A stretch of DNA of 64,000 nt, from contig CAYFKJ010000001.1 in NCBI GenBank assembly GCA_964343605.1, positions 868,001-932,000 of the forward strand, read 5' to 3'. Shown piece by piece: positions 1 to 8,613 of the stretch (its first letter is position 1; each line of letters starts with the position of its first letter). A program made the translations under genes and the position numbers. Below the pieces are notes generated by a model. It was not told the origin of the DNA. It did no database searches and was given only the letters and a program-made list of their open reading frames with translations. This DNA is from CAYFKJ01 sp964343605 (GTDB lineage: Bacteria > Pseudomonadota > Alphaproteobacteria > UBA2966).

Positions 1-2411
1 AGGAATTGGAGGCGGCGCGCGACGGTGAGGCCGAGCGCGGCGAGGCGGCCGAAACCAAGGTCGCGGAGACGCGCGAAGCCCTGACGGACCGCGAAGCCGA
101 ACTCGATGCCGCCGGCGTCCGGGTGGCCGAGGAAGAGGCCCGCCGCAACGCCCTGGCCGGCGAAATCGACAACGCCAACCGTCGCCTCGAACGCCTCAAC
201 GAACGGCGCGAGCAGGTTGCCGCGGAACGGGCCCGCCTCGAAGCGGAGGCCGCCGAAGAAGGTGCCCCGGACGTCACCGACGACGGCATCGAAACCGCTT
301 CGCAAAAGTCGGCGGAAGCCCACGAGGCGGCGGAGGCGGCCGAACGCGCCCGCCTGGAAGCCCAAGGCGCCGAGGCGACCAACCGCGACGCCCTGCAGGA
401 CCTGGAAAAGGAACTGGGCCGCATCGGCGGCGAGGAAACCGCGCTCCGGCGGCTCCTGACTAAGGAAGACGAGGATCTTTGGCCCCCCCTGATCGATGCG
501 GTGACGGTCGAGGCCGGTTACGAGGCCGCCCTCGGCGCAGCGTTGGGGGAGGATCTCGATGTGCCCGCCGACACGGGCGCACCGGTTCACTGGCAGACCC
601 ACCCGCCCTACGACCAAACGGCGGCCTTACCGGACGGCTGCGAGCCCCTCAGCCGCTACGTTTCGGCACCGCCTGCGTTGAGCCGCAGGCTGAGCCAGAT
701 CGGTGTGGTTGACGATGACCGAGGCAACGAACTGGCGGCGGGTCTTGAACAAGGCCAACGGCTCGTGAGCCGCGAGGGCGGACTGTGGCGCTGGGACGGC
801 TACACGGCCGGCGCCAGCGCACCCACCGCCGCGACGCAACGTCTGGCGCAACGCAACAGGCTGGAAGACTTGAGCCGGACCCGCGAAACGCTCGAGGCCG
901 ATGTTAATGCGGCGCGCAGCAGCTTCGACACCGCCGAGGCCGCGGTCAAGCAGGCGGCGGCAGCCGAGCAACAGGCGCGGGAAGCCGCCCGTGAGGCCGA
1001 CCAGAACCTGCGCCGGATGCAGGAAACCCACGCCCATGCCGTCGAAGCCCGAGCCGCCCGCGAATCGAGATTAACGGCGCTGAACGAGACGGCGTCGGAG
1101 ATTGCCGGCGAAGTGTCGGAAACGGAAGCCGCCGTCGAAGACACCACCACCGAACTGGCCGCCCTGCCGCCCGCCGAGGTCGGCCGTGAAGCCCTTGATG
1201 CCCTGCGCGAAGACGTCGCCGGCCGCCGCCAGGAACACGCCGAAGCCACCGGCGTCCGGGACCGTCTTGCTGCGGAAGCGCGCGTTCGCGGTCAGCGCCT
1301 GGAGGCTATCGCAGGGGAGCGTCAATCCTGGCAGAGCCGCAAGGCGTCTGCCGAAAGCCAAACCGGGCAGCTTTCCCGCCGCAAGGAAGAGGCCGAGGCG
1401 GAACTCGACGTCGCGCGGGCCGTGCCTGAGGAAATTGCCGCCCGCCGCATCAGTCTGCTGGACGAGATCGAAAAGGCGGAGGCCGCCCGTTCGGAGGCCG
1501 CAGACGCCCTGGCCGAGGCTGAATCCGCGCTGGCTGAGTGCGAGAAGCAGTCGCGCGAGGCCAACGAACATTTGGCGGAGGCCCGCGAGAACCGCGTCAG
1601 GGTCGAGGCCCGCGTCGCCCAGGCCGCCCAAAGCCGCGAAGAGATTACCGAGCGCATGCGGGAAATCCTCGATTGTTCGCCGCAGGAAGCGCCGGAGGTC
1701 GCCGAGATCAAGGAGGGCAAGGAGCTACCGGAACGCGACGCCGTCGAGCACCGCCTGGAACGCCTCAAGCGCGAGCGCGACAACATGGGGCCGGTCAATC
1801 TGCGGGCCGAGGCCGAAGCCGCCGAACTGACCGAACAGATCGAGACCATGATGACGGAGCGCGCCGATCTGGAGGCCGCCATCGCCCGCCTGCGCCAGGG
1901 CATCGCCAGCCTCAACCGCGAGGGCCGCGAGCGGTTGCTGCTGGCCTTCAAGGAGGTCGACACCCATTTCCGCGAACTGTTCGTACGCCTGTTCGGAGGC
2001 GGCCAGGCTTACCTCACGCTCACCGAATCGGACGATCCCCTGGAAGCCGGCCTCGAAATCATGGCCAGCCCGCCGGGCAAGCGTCTGCAGTCCATGTCGC
2101 TGCTGTCGGGCGGCGAGCAGGCCCTGACGGCCGTTTCGCTGCTGTTCTCGGTCTTCCTGACCAATCCGGCGCCGATCTGCGTGCTGGACGAGGTCGACGC
2201 GCCCCTGGACGACAGCAATGTCGAGCGTTTCCTGGGCCTCGTCGAGGAGATCGCCGCCAACTCCGGCACCCGCTTCCTCATCATCACCCATAACCCGATC
2301 TCCATGGCCGGGATGGAGCGCCTTTTCGGCGTCACCATGGGCGAGCGCGGCGTGAGCCAACTGGTGTCGGTCGATCTGACCCAGGCGGAGGATTTGAGAG
2401 AGTCCGCTTAA
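1..2411 (+). CDS. smc: Chromosome segregation protein SMC, 3' part (5' end outside window)
   Basis: About 800 C-terminal residues of the SMC ATPase, which organises the chromosome as a condensin-like dimer. The frame is open at the left edge, so the N-terminal Walker A head lies upstream. Visible in order: an Ala/Glu/Arg-rich coiled coil, a globular hinge (roughly residues 155-285 of this fragment, the least charged part), a returning coiled coil, then the C-terminal head with the ABC signature LLSGGEQALTA and the Walker B segment ICVLDEVDAPLDD, followed by the ITHN switch. The gene ends 223 bases before atpI and appears to be the last gene of its own transcript. Assignment is secure; only the start is missing. 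Confidence 0.96.
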   Translation, partial: ELEAARDGEAERGEAAETKVAETREALTDREAELDAAGVRVAEEEARRNALAGEIDNANRRLERLNERREQVAAERARLEAEAAEEGAPDVTDDGIETASQKSAEAHEAAEAAERARLEAQGAEATNRDALQDLEKELGRIGGEETALRRLLTKEDEDLWPPLIDAVTVEAGYEAALGAALGEDLDVPADTGAPVHWQTHPPYDQTAALPDGCEPLSRYVSAPPALSRRLSQIGVVDDDRGNELAAGLEQGQRLVSREGGLWRWDGYTAGASAPTAATQRLAQRNRLEDLSRTRETLEADVNAARSSFDTAEAAVKQAAAAEQQAREAAREADQNLRRMQETHAHAVEARAARESRLTALNETASEIAGEVSETEAAVEDTTTELAALPPAEVGREALDALREDVAGRRQEHAEATGVRDRLAAEARVRGQRLEAIAGERQSWQSRKASAESQTGQLSRRKEEAEAELDVARAVPEEIAARRISLLDEIEKAEAARSEAADALAEAESALAECEKQSREANEHLAEARENRVRVEARVAQAAQSREEITERMREILDCSPQEAPEVAEIKEGKELPERDAVEHRLERLKRERDNMGPVNLRAEAEAAELTEQIETMMTERADLEAAIARLRQGIASLNREGRERLLLAFKEVDTHFRELFVRLFGGGQAYLTLTESDDPLEAGLEIMASPPGKRLQSMSLLSGGEQALTAVSLLFSVFLTNPAPICVLDEVDAPLDDSNVERFLGLVEEIAANSGTRFLIITHNPISMAGMERLFGVTMGERGVSQLVSVDLTQAEDLRESA

Positions 2412-2472
2412 GAGGCATTCTTAAGAGACTTTGTCATTGTTTTTCAATGGCTTAAGCCTTACCTATTGAGGC

Positions 2473-2501
2473 TTGACAGCCCATAGCCCAATCCCTATTG
2501 T
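2473..2501 (+). promoter_or_regulatory. Sigma70-type promoter of the atp F0 operon
   Basis: TTGACA at 2473-2478 and TATTGT at 2496-2501 are separated by exactly 17 bases. They sit in the smc-atpI gap on the coding strand of atpI. A start near 2508 would give a leader of about 125 bases. The -35 is perfect and the -10 matches TATAAT at four of six positions. Inferred from sequence only. Confidence 0.6.
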
Positions 2502-2634
2502 TCACGCGGTTTTTACCGGCCCAAGCGGTGGATGGCCCGTCGCGGAAAGCTGGCTAACGATCAATACCTGAGCCTACGCCTATTCAGTCTTCCGGGACCC
2601 TTCATCGAGGCGGAACCTCATCGGACAAACAACC

Positions 2635-3006
2635 ATGACCGAAGAGGAACCCCCTAAACACTCCGCAGATCCGGCCTTCAGGGCATTGGACACCCGAATT
2701 CGGGAAGCCCGCCAGAAGGAGGAGCAGAGATCGCCGAAGAGCCTGGAGCATGGCACGTCACCCGTTGGCATGGCTCTGGGCATGCGCATCGGCATCGAGC
2801 TCGTCTCGGCCTTGGCGGTGAGCGGCGGTATTGGTTGGTACCTGGACCGGTGGCTGGACACCAAGCCCTGGTTGATGTTGGCGATGCTTGTTTTGGGCTC
2901 CGCCGCCGGATTGATGAACGCCTACCGGGCGGCCATGAAGGCGAACGCGCAGCTTGAGGCGAGCCAAAAGGAAGACGGGGATGACGATCCCCAAGTTAAG
3001 GAGTAG
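2635..3006 (+). CDS. atpI: ATP synthase protein I (AtpI/AtpZ family)
   Basis: A 123-residue membrane protein that helps assemble the c-ring of the F1F0 ATP synthase. It has a charged cytoplasmic N-terminus (about 45 residues), then two hydrophobic segments (about residues 52-70 and 76-98) joined by the GWYLDRWLDTKP turn typical of the family, and a charged acidic tail. It is the first gene of the F0 operon and ends six bases before the GTG of atpB. No strong ribosome-binding site precedes the ATG. Length and position are normal for alphaproteobacteria. Confidence 0.9.
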   Translation: MTEEEPPKHSADPAFRALDTRIREARQKEEQRSPKSLEHGTSPVGMALGMRIGIELVSALAVSGGIGWYLDRWLDTKPWLMLAMLVLGSAAGLMNAYRAAMKANAQLEASQKEDGDDDPQVKE

Positions 3007-3012
3007 ACCGAG

Positions 3013-3747
3013 GTGGCCGAAAATCACAGCCCTCTCGCGCAGTTTGAAATCAAGCGCCTGGTCGAGATCGACCTCGGCGGCATTGACGCCTCTTTCACCA
3101 ATTCGTCGATGTGGATGATCATTTCGATCGTCGCCATCACGGCCATGCTGACGCTGAGCATGCGGGGCCGCGCCATGGTGCCGGGCCGCTGGCAGTCCGT
3201 CGCCGAACTGAGTTACGAATTCATCGCCAACATGTTGCGCGAAAACGTCGGCGCGGAAGGCCGTCACTACTTCCCCTTCGTCTTCACGCTTTTCATGTTC
3301 ATCCTGTTTGCCAACGTTTTGGGCCTGATCCCCTATTCGTTCACCACCACCAGCCACATCATCGTCACCTTCGGCATGGCCATCGTCGTGTTCCTGGGCG
3401 TGACGCTGATCGGCGTCATCCGGCACAAGGGCAAGTTCCTGTCGCTGTTCGTGCCCTCGGGCGTGCCGGTCTTTTTGATGCCGCTGCTGATCCCCATTGA
3501 AATCATTTCGTACCTGACGCGCCCCGTCAGCCTCAGTCTGCGATTGTTCGCCAACATGATGGCGGGACATACGCTGTTGAAGGTTTTCGGCGGGTTCGTC
3601 GTGGCGCTCGGCCTTTTCGGCGCGGCGCCGCTCGTCTTCATCGTAGCTTTGTACGGCCTCGAACTGATCGTGGCCTTTTTGCAAGCCTACGTGTTCACCA
3701 TTCTGACCTGTCTTTACCTCAACGATGCGATCCACTTGCACCACTAG
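3013..3747 (+). CDS. atpB: ATP synthase F0 subunit a
   Basis: Subunit a (244 residues) forms the two proton half-channels next to the c-ring in the inner membrane. It is strongly hydrophobic with five to six membrane helices. The helix carrying the essential arginine is visible as SLSLRLFANMMAGH, and the C-terminal helix carries the conserved ELIVAFLQAYVF. Translation starts at a GTG; the first residues, VAENHSPLAQFEIK, match the usual alphaproteobacterial N-terminus. Second gene of the F0 operon, six bases after atpI. Confidence 0.96.
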   Translation: MAENHSPLAQFEIKRLVEIDLGGIDASFTNSSMWMIISIVAITAMLTLSMRGRAMVPGRWQSVAELSYEFIANMLRENVGAEGRHYFPFVFTLFMFILFANVLGLIPYSFTTTSHIIVTFGMAIVVFLGVTLIGVIRHKGKFLSLFVPSGVPVFLMPLLIPIEIISYLTRPVSLSLRLFANMMAGHTLLKVFGGFVVALGLFGAAPLVFIVALYGLELIVAFLQAYVFTILTCLYLNDAIHLHH

Positions 3748-3811
3748 GGCGTAATACCCGGACAGCCGGAATTCTTTTCACTCGTTTAAGTCTGACAAAA
3801 TAAAAGGAACC

Positions 3812-4042
3812 ATGGAAATGGAACTCGAAGCCGCAAAGCAAATTGGCGCCGGTCTTGCCACCATCGGCCTCGCCGGCGTTGGTGTCGGTATCGGTAGCAT
3901 CTTCGCCGCCTATATCTCGGCCGGCATCCGCAACCCCGCCGCGGCGCCGAAAATGTTCGGCACGGTGATGCTGGGCTTCGCGCTGACGGAGGCGATCGCG
4001 CTGTTCGCCCTGCTCATCGCCTTCCTGATCCTGTTCGCGTAG
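3812..4042 (+). CDS. atpE: ATP synthase F0 subunit c
   Basis: The 76-residue proteolipid that forms the rotating c-ring. It has two membrane helices around the polar loop RNPAAAPKMF; the second helix carries the proton-binding glutamate in LGFALTEAIALFALL. The first helix has the Gly-rich GVGVGIGSI packing motif. An AAAGGAACC ribosome-binding site lies directly upstream. It sits between atpB and the b' gene; the larger spacers on both sides (64 and 88 bases) fit the need for high c-subunit expression. Confidence 0.97.
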   Translation: MEMELEAAKQIGAGLATIGLAGVGVGIGSIFAAYISAGIRNPAAAPKMFGTVMLGFALTEAIALFALLIAFLILFA

Positions 4043-4130
4043 TTCATTTTGTATTTCCGGTCCGGTCCGGCTATTGCCGGCGCCGGGCCGAATTACAATT
4101 CTTACCGAACGATAATCAGGGGCCCAACCC

Positions 4131-4622
4131 ATGCCTCAACTTAATCTCGCCGATTTTTCGCCGCAGCTCGTCTGGCTGCTGATCACCTTCGTCGCGCTGT
4201 ACTTCGTGATGTGGAAGGTGGCGCTGCCGCGCATCTCGGACGTTCTGGAAGAGCGCCAGGAACGCATCACCGACGATCTCGAAAAAGCCGAAAGCCTGAG
4301 GGCCGAGGCCGAAGAAGCCATCGAGGCCTACGAGAAGGCGTTGGCCGATGCCCGCTCAGACGCCCAGGCGACGGCCAAGGCCGCCCACGACGAACTCAGC
4401 GCCAAGGCGGATGCCAGACGCGCCGAGGTCGAAGCCAAGCTGGCTTCGGAAGCGGCTGCGGCCGAGGCGCGTATCGATCAGGCCCGGACGGAAGCCATGG
4501 GCCATGTGCGCACCGTGGCAGCCGATACCGCCCGCTCCGTTGCGGCCCGGCTGATCGGCATCGATGCCGCCGATGACGCCGTCGGCGCTGCGGTGGACTC
4601 TGCCATTGCGGGGAGCAAGTAG
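4131..4622 (+). CDS. atpF2: ATP synthase F0 subunit b'
   Basis: A 163-residue peripheral stalk subunit. One N-terminal membrane helix (about residues 11-30, LVWLLITFVALYFVMWKVAL) is followed by a long Ala/Glu-rich coiled coil. The PQLNLADFSPQLVWLL start and the ISDVLEERQERITDDL motif identify the b' type found beside b in photosynthetic and related bacteria. Its TAG stop is directly followed by the ATG of atpF with no gap. Alternative names are atpX and atpG. Confidence 0.94.
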   Translation: MPQLNLADFSPQLVWLLITFVALYFVMWKVALPRISDVLEERQERITDDLEKAESLRAEAEEAIEAYEKALADARSDAQATAKAAHDELSAKADARRAEVEAKLASEAAAAEARIDQARTEAMGHVRTVAADTARSVAARLIGIDAADDAVGAAVDSAIAGSK

Positions 4623-5114
4623 ATGAACGGTTTATTTGCCGATCCCTCCTTCTGGGTCGCCGTCGCCTTCGTCGCCTTCGTGGGCGTGATGTTCAAGTTC
4701 GCCTACGGCAAGATCGTCGGCGCGCTGGACGACCGGGCGGCCGGGATCAAATCGGAGCTCGACGAGGCCGTGAAGCTCCGCGAGGAAGCCCAGTCGCTGT
4801 TGTCCGGCTACCAGCGCAAACAACGCGATGCGGTATCCGAAGCGGAAGACATCATCGCCCAGGCCAAGGCCGATGCCGAACGCATGGCGACGGAAGCCGA
4901 AGCCGCGCTGGAAGCGGAGGTCAAACGCCGGACCGAACTGGCGCTGGACAAAATCGCCCAGGCCGAAGCCCAGGTCGTGCAGGACGTGCGCAACACCTCC
5001 ATCGAGGTGGCGATCAAGGCGGCGGAAAAGTTGATCTCGGAGAACATCGACGACGACAAGGCCCGCAGCCTGATCGACGAGAGCATCGCCGATATCGAGG
5101 GCAAGCTGCACTAG
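4623..5114 (+). CDS. atpF: ATP synthase F0 subunit b
   Basis: A 163-residue subunit of the peripheral stalk that pairs with b'. It has one N-terminal membrane helix (about residues 8-27, including FWVAVAFVAFVGVMFKF), then a cytoplasmic coiled coil rich in Ala, Glu and Lys. It begins right after the b' stop codon and is the last gene before a strong terminator, so the F0 genes form a unit separate from the F1 genes, which are not in this window. Confidence 0.95.
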   Translation: MNGLFADPSFWVAVAFVAFVGVMFKFAYGKIVGALDDRAAGIKSELDEAVKLREEAQSLLSGYQRKQRDAVSEAEDIIAQAKADAERMATEAEAALEAEVKRRTELALDKIAQAEAQVVQDVRNTSIEVAIKAAEKLISENIDDDKARSLIDESIADIEGKLH

Positions 5115-5145
5115 CTATTTTCGTTGCGTGGAATACCAAACACGG

Positions 5146-5175
5146 AAAACCCCGCCATATCAGCGGGGTTTTTTG
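5146..5175 (+). terminator. Rho-independent terminator after atpF
   Basis: A GC-rich stem (ACCCCGC pairing with GCGGGGT, loop CATATCA) is followed by a run of T, about 32 bases past the atpF stop. A-residues before the stem mean it may also work weakly in the other direction, towards the end of gcvPB. Confidence 0.85.
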
Positions 5176-5223
5176 TTGAGGTACCTCTCGAGGCATTCCG
5201 GACAAACCCGCCACACAAACAAA

Positions 5224-5316
5224 CGTCATTCCGGACTTGATCCGGAATCCATGTTGTTTTGTTTTTCCTTCGTGAAAAAACAAACTGGACCCCGGATCAA
5301 GTCCGGGGTGACGACG
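5224..5316. repeat. Nested palindromic intergenic element, type A, copy 1
   Basis: Two small palindromes, ATTCCGGA-CTTGA-TCCGGAAT (5228-5248) and ACCCCGGA-TCAAG-TCCGGGGT (5289-5309), face each other as the arms of a larger inverted repeat. Both carry GTCA/TGAC ends and TGGA next to the core. The spacer is AT-rich. It lies between the convergent 3' ends of atpF and gcvPB. A sequence relative occurs at 20930-21042. It resembles the short dispersed palindromes common in alphaproteobacterial genomes; function not known from sequence. Confidence 0.8.
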
Positions 5317-5338
5317 GTTCTTGAGTTAGATCCTTCCC

Positions 5339-6883
5339 CTACTCCTCCGCCGGGCGCCAGCGCAGCACAGGGTTGCGGGCGGCTTGGGTTTCATCGAGGC
5401 GTTTGCGAGGGGCCAGTGTGGGTGCGTTCGTGAAACGCTCGGTATCACCGGCCTTGACCGAGGCCACGAGATCCCTAAGCGCCGCGACAAACTGATCGAG
5501 GCTCGCCTTGCTTTCGCTTTCGGTGGGCTCGATCAGCATGGCGCCGTGCACCACCAGCGGGAAGTAGACCGTCATGGGGTGGAACCCCTCGTCGATCATG
5601 GCTTTGGCGAAATCGAGCGTGGTGACGCCGGTATCGTTCAGAAATTCCTCGTCGAACAAGGCTTCGTGCATACAGGGGCCCGGATAGGACGGCGACATCA
5701 CGTCGTCTAGAGAAGCCATGACGTAATTGGCCGACAGCACGGCATCCTCGGAGGCCTGCTGCAGGCCGTCGCCGCCATGGCTCATCATGTAGGCCAGGGC
5801 GCGGACGAACATGCCCATCTGGCCGTGGAACGCCTTCATGCGGCCGATGCTGGCGGCGGCATCCCCGGTCGCTTCCTCCAAAAGCTCGTACCCCTCACCG
5901 CCGGCGACGATCCAAGGCAGCGGGGCGTAATCCTTCAGAGCGTCCGACAGTACGACCGGTCCGGCACCCGGCCCGCCGCCGCCATGGGGCGTGGAAAACG
6001 TTTTGTGCAGGTTGATGTGCATGGCGTCGACACCAAGATCGCCGATCCGGACCTTGCCCATCATGGCGTTGAGGTTGGCGCCGTCACAGTAGAAATAGCC
6101 GCCCACCGAATGGATGGCCTCGGCGACCTCGAGGATGTCGCGCTCGAACAGGCCGCAGGTGTTGGGATTGGTCAGCATGACCGCCGCCACGTCGTCACCC
6201 AAACTATCGCGGAAGGCGTCGAGATCCACCCGCCCGTCTTCGGTCGCCGGGATCGCCTCGATCTTGTAACCGCACATCGTGGCCGTAGCGGGGTTGGTGC
6301 CGTGAGCCGATTCCGGTACCAGCACGCGGCTGCGGGGATCGCCCTTGGCCGTTAGCGCCGCCCGGATGGTCATCAGGCCGCACAATTCACCGTGCGCGCC
6401 CGCCGCCGGCGGCATTGCCACGGCCGGCATGCCGGTGATGGTTTTGAGCCAGTGGGCCAGCGTGTCGATCAATTTCAGGGCGCCCTGGGTCGTCGAAACC
6501 GGTTGCAGCGGGTGCAAATCGGCGAACCCCGGCAGACGAGCGAGCTTTTCGTTGAGCCGCGGGTTGTGCTTCATGGTGCACGATCCCAGCGGGTAGATAC
6601 CGGCATCGATGGCGTAGTTTTTCCGACTGAGCCGCACGAAATGCCGGATCACCTCGGGCTCCGACAATCCGGGCAGCCCAATATCGCCGCGGTCAAGGCC
6701 GCCCAGACGGTTGGGTTTGCCCGTCGGTTCCGGTAGGTCGACCCCGCACTGGCCGTCCCTGCCCAATTCGAATATCAGGGCTTCCTCGTGATCCAGGCCG
6801 CGATGCCCGGTGAACGTGGTGGGGCTCTGTTGGCTCGCGCCGTCCACGGGATTCGGTGCCGTCTGGCGGCCTTGCCGGTTCAT
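5339..6883 (-). CDS. gcvPB: Glycine dehydrogenase (decarboxylating) subunit 2, PLP-binding
   Basis: A 514-residue subunit of the P-protein of the glycine cleavage system; with GcvPA it decarboxylates glycine and passes the aminomethyl group to lipoyl-GcvH. The PLP lysine is Lys294 in NLHKTFSTPHGGGGPG. The SCTMKHNPR and ESAHGTNPA motifs bind substrate and cofactor. Its ATG overlaps the gcvPA stop by four bases (ATGA), so the two halves are translationally coupled. Last gene of the gcvT-H-PA-PB operon and presumably controlled by the glycine riboswitch upstream of gcvT. Confidence 0.96.
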   Translation of the reverse strand: MNRQGRQTAPNPVDGASQQSPTTFTGHRGLDHEEALIFELGRDGQCGVDLPEPTGKPNRLGGLDRGDIGLPGLSEPEVIRHFVRLSRKNYAIDAGIYPLGSCTMKHNPRLNEKLARLPGFADLHPLQPVSTTQGALKLIDTLAHWLKTITGMPAVAMPPAAGAHGELCGLMTIRAALTAKGDPRSRVLVPESAHGTNPATATMCGYKIEAIPATEDGRVDLDAFRDSLGDDVAAVMLTNPNTCGLFERDILEVAEAIHSVGGYFYCDGANLNAMMGKVRIGDLGVDAMHINLHKTFSTPHGGGGPGAGPVVLSDALKDYAPLPWIVAGGEGYELLEEATGDAAASIGRMKAFHGQMGMFVRALAYMMSHGGDGLQQASEDAVLSANYVMASLDDVMSPSYPGPCMHEALFDEEFLNDTGVTTLDFAKAMIDEGFHPMTVYFPLVVHGAMLIEPTESESKASLDQFVAALRDLVASVKAGDTERFTNAPTLAPRKRLDETQAARNPVLRWRPAEE

Positions 6884-8202
6884 GACAACACCTCCGTCAG
6901 CGCCGATGCGAAGGCCTCGATATCCTCGGCCGTGTTGGTTTCCGTGGCCGCGACGATCAGTTGATCGGCAAGGTCGTCACGTTCGGGAAAGAGACGGCCT
7001 GCGGGTACGCCGCCCAACACGTCGCGCGCCGCCAGGGCGTCGACGACCTCGGTGGCGGGCTTGGGCAGCCGGATGGTGAATTCGTTGAAGAACGTGTCGT
7101 TCAGCACGTCAACCCCCGGCACCTCGGCCAGGGCATCGGCCAGTTCGATGGCGGTTTCGTGGTTGAGATGGGCCAATCGGCGATAACCATCCTCCCCCAA
7201 CAGCGCCAGATGAATGGTAAATGCCAGCGCGCAGAGGCCGGAATTGGTGCAGATGTTGCTGGTGGCCTTTTCCCGGCGGATGTGCTGTTCACGCGCCGAC
7301 AGCGTCAGCACGTAACCCCTGCGACCATCGCCGTCGACGGTTTCACCGCACAAACGTCCCGGCAATTGGCGGACGAATTTACTGCGCGCGGCGAACAGTC
7401 CGAGATAGGGACCACCGTAATTGAGGCCGTTGCCCAGGCCCTGGCCCTCGACCACAACGATGTCGGCGCCCATTTCACCGGGCGATTTCAAGGCCCCGAG
7501 CGAGACGACCTCGGCGACCGCCACGACCAGCAGGGCGCCAGCCTCGTGGCAAGCCTCCGCCAAGGGCGTCAAATCACGGATATTGCCGAAAACATCGGGG
7601 TTCTGCACAACAACGCAGGCCACGTCGTCGGCGACGTCCGGATCGGGCTCAACGGTCTCCAATTCCAGATCGGAGAATTGCGTGTTGGTCAGGATCGTAT
7701 CGCGGTAGTGGGGGTGCAGCCCACCGCACAGCAGCGCCTTTTTGCGCCGGGTTACCCGCGCCGCCATGGAAACGGCTTCGGCGCAACCCGTCGCCGCGTC
7801 ATACATCGAGGCGTTGGCGACGTCCATCCCTGTGATCAGCGCGACCTGGGTCTGGAATTCGAACAACACCTGCAGCGTGCCCTGGCTGATCTCCGGCTGG
7901 TATGGCGTGTAGGCCGTGAGGAATTCGCTGCGCTGAATGAGGTGGTCGACGGAGGCCGGTACGTGATGCCGGTAGGCGCCGGCCCCCACGAAGCTCGGTC
8001 CGGCGCCAGCGGCCCGGTTTTGCCCGGCCAACGCGCCGAGCGCGCGCTCCACCGCCATCTCGCTCTGCGCCGGCGGCAGGTCAAGCGCATCCGTCAGGCG
8101 GGCCTGCTCGGGGATGTCGACAAACAGATCGTCAAGGGAATCGGCCCCGATTCGGGCCAGCATGTCACGACGGTCAGCGTCGCCTAGCGGCAGGTAGCGC
8201 AT
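6880..8202 (-). CDS. gcvPA: Glycine dehydrogenase (decarboxylating) subunit 1
   Basis: A 440-residue partner of GcvPB forming the split P-protein. It has the PLP fold type I but lacks the PLP lysine; the family motif PYQPEISQGTLQ is clear near residue 115. The start chosen is the ATG at 8202, whose A is also the last base of the gcvH TGA (TGATG), rather than the TTG one codon earlier. Coupled to genes on both sides. Split P-proteins are typical of many alphaproteobacteria. Confidence 0.95.
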   Translation of the reverse strand: MRYLPLGDADRRDMLARIGADSLDDLFVDIPEQARLTDALDLPPAQSEMAVERALGALAGQNRAAGAGPSFVGAGAYRHHVPASVDHLIQRSEFLTAYTPYQPEISQGTLQVLFEFQTQVALITGMDVANASMYDAATGCAEAVSMAARVTRRKKALLCGGLHPHYRDTILTNTQFSDLELETVEPDPDVADDVACVVVQNPDVFGNIRDLTPLAEACHEAGALLVVAVAEVVSLGALKSPGEMGADIVVVEGQGLGNGLNYGGPYLGLFAARSKFVRQLPGRLCGETVDGDGRRGYVLTLSAREQHIRREKATSNICTNSGLCALAFTIHLALLGEDGYRRLAHLNHETAIELADALAEVPGVDVLNDTFFNEFTIRLPKPATEVVDALAARDVLGGVPAGRLFPERDDLADQLIVAATETNTAEDIEAFASALTEVLS

Positions 8203-8579
8203 CAATCCGATCCTTCGACGAATTCAGCATAGGCCTCGGCATCCATCAATTCGTCCAACTCGCCGGCGTCGGCCAGTCGCAATTTAAAGAACCAACCGTC
8301 CCCTTCCGCATCGGAATTCACCAACGCCGGATTCTCGTCGAGCGCGCCGTTGACCTCGGTAATCTCGCCGCTGACCGGGGAGTAGATTTCGCTGGCGGCC
8401 TTGACCGATTCGACGACGGCCGCTTCCGCCCCTTTTTCGAACGTGGCGCCCGTGTCGGGCAAATCGATGAACACCACGTCACCCAATTGCTCCTGGGCGT
8501 AATTGGAAATTCCGACGGTGGCGATGTCGCCGTCGACACTGACCCACTCATGGTCTTCGCTGTATTTCAGATCGCTCAT
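8202..8579 (-). CDS. gcvH: Glycine cleavage system H protein
   Basis: A 125-residue lipoyl carrier that shuttles the aminomethyl group between P, T and L proteins. The lipoyl lysine is Lys60 in ESVKAASEIYSPVSG. The start at MSDLKYSEDHEWV matches the family; an in-frame codon five residues earlier is rejected because GAGGG lies about ten bases before this ATG. It sits 34 bases after gcvT and overlaps gcvPA by one base. No gcvL is in the window. Confidence 0.96.
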   Translation of the reverse strand: MSDLKYSEDHEWVSVDGDIATVGISNYAQEQLGDVVFIDLPDTGATFEKGAEAAVVESVKAASEIYSPVSGEITEVNGALDENPALVNSDAEGDGWFFKLRLADAGELDELMDAEAYAEFVEGSD

Positions 8580-8613
8580 TGTCAAATCCCTCAAATCCTC
8601 AAAAATTCAACAT

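Noticed and set aside
2405..2460. Small stem (CATTG-TTTTT-CAATG) and CTTAAG repeats just after smc
   Set aside because: The stem is only five pairs and no T run follows, so I do not call a terminator.
2758..3744. Long minus-strand frame opposite atpI and atpB
   Set aside because: It is the antisense of two well-identified membrane proteins and is full of His, Gln, Asp and Arg, as such shadows are in GC-rich DNA.
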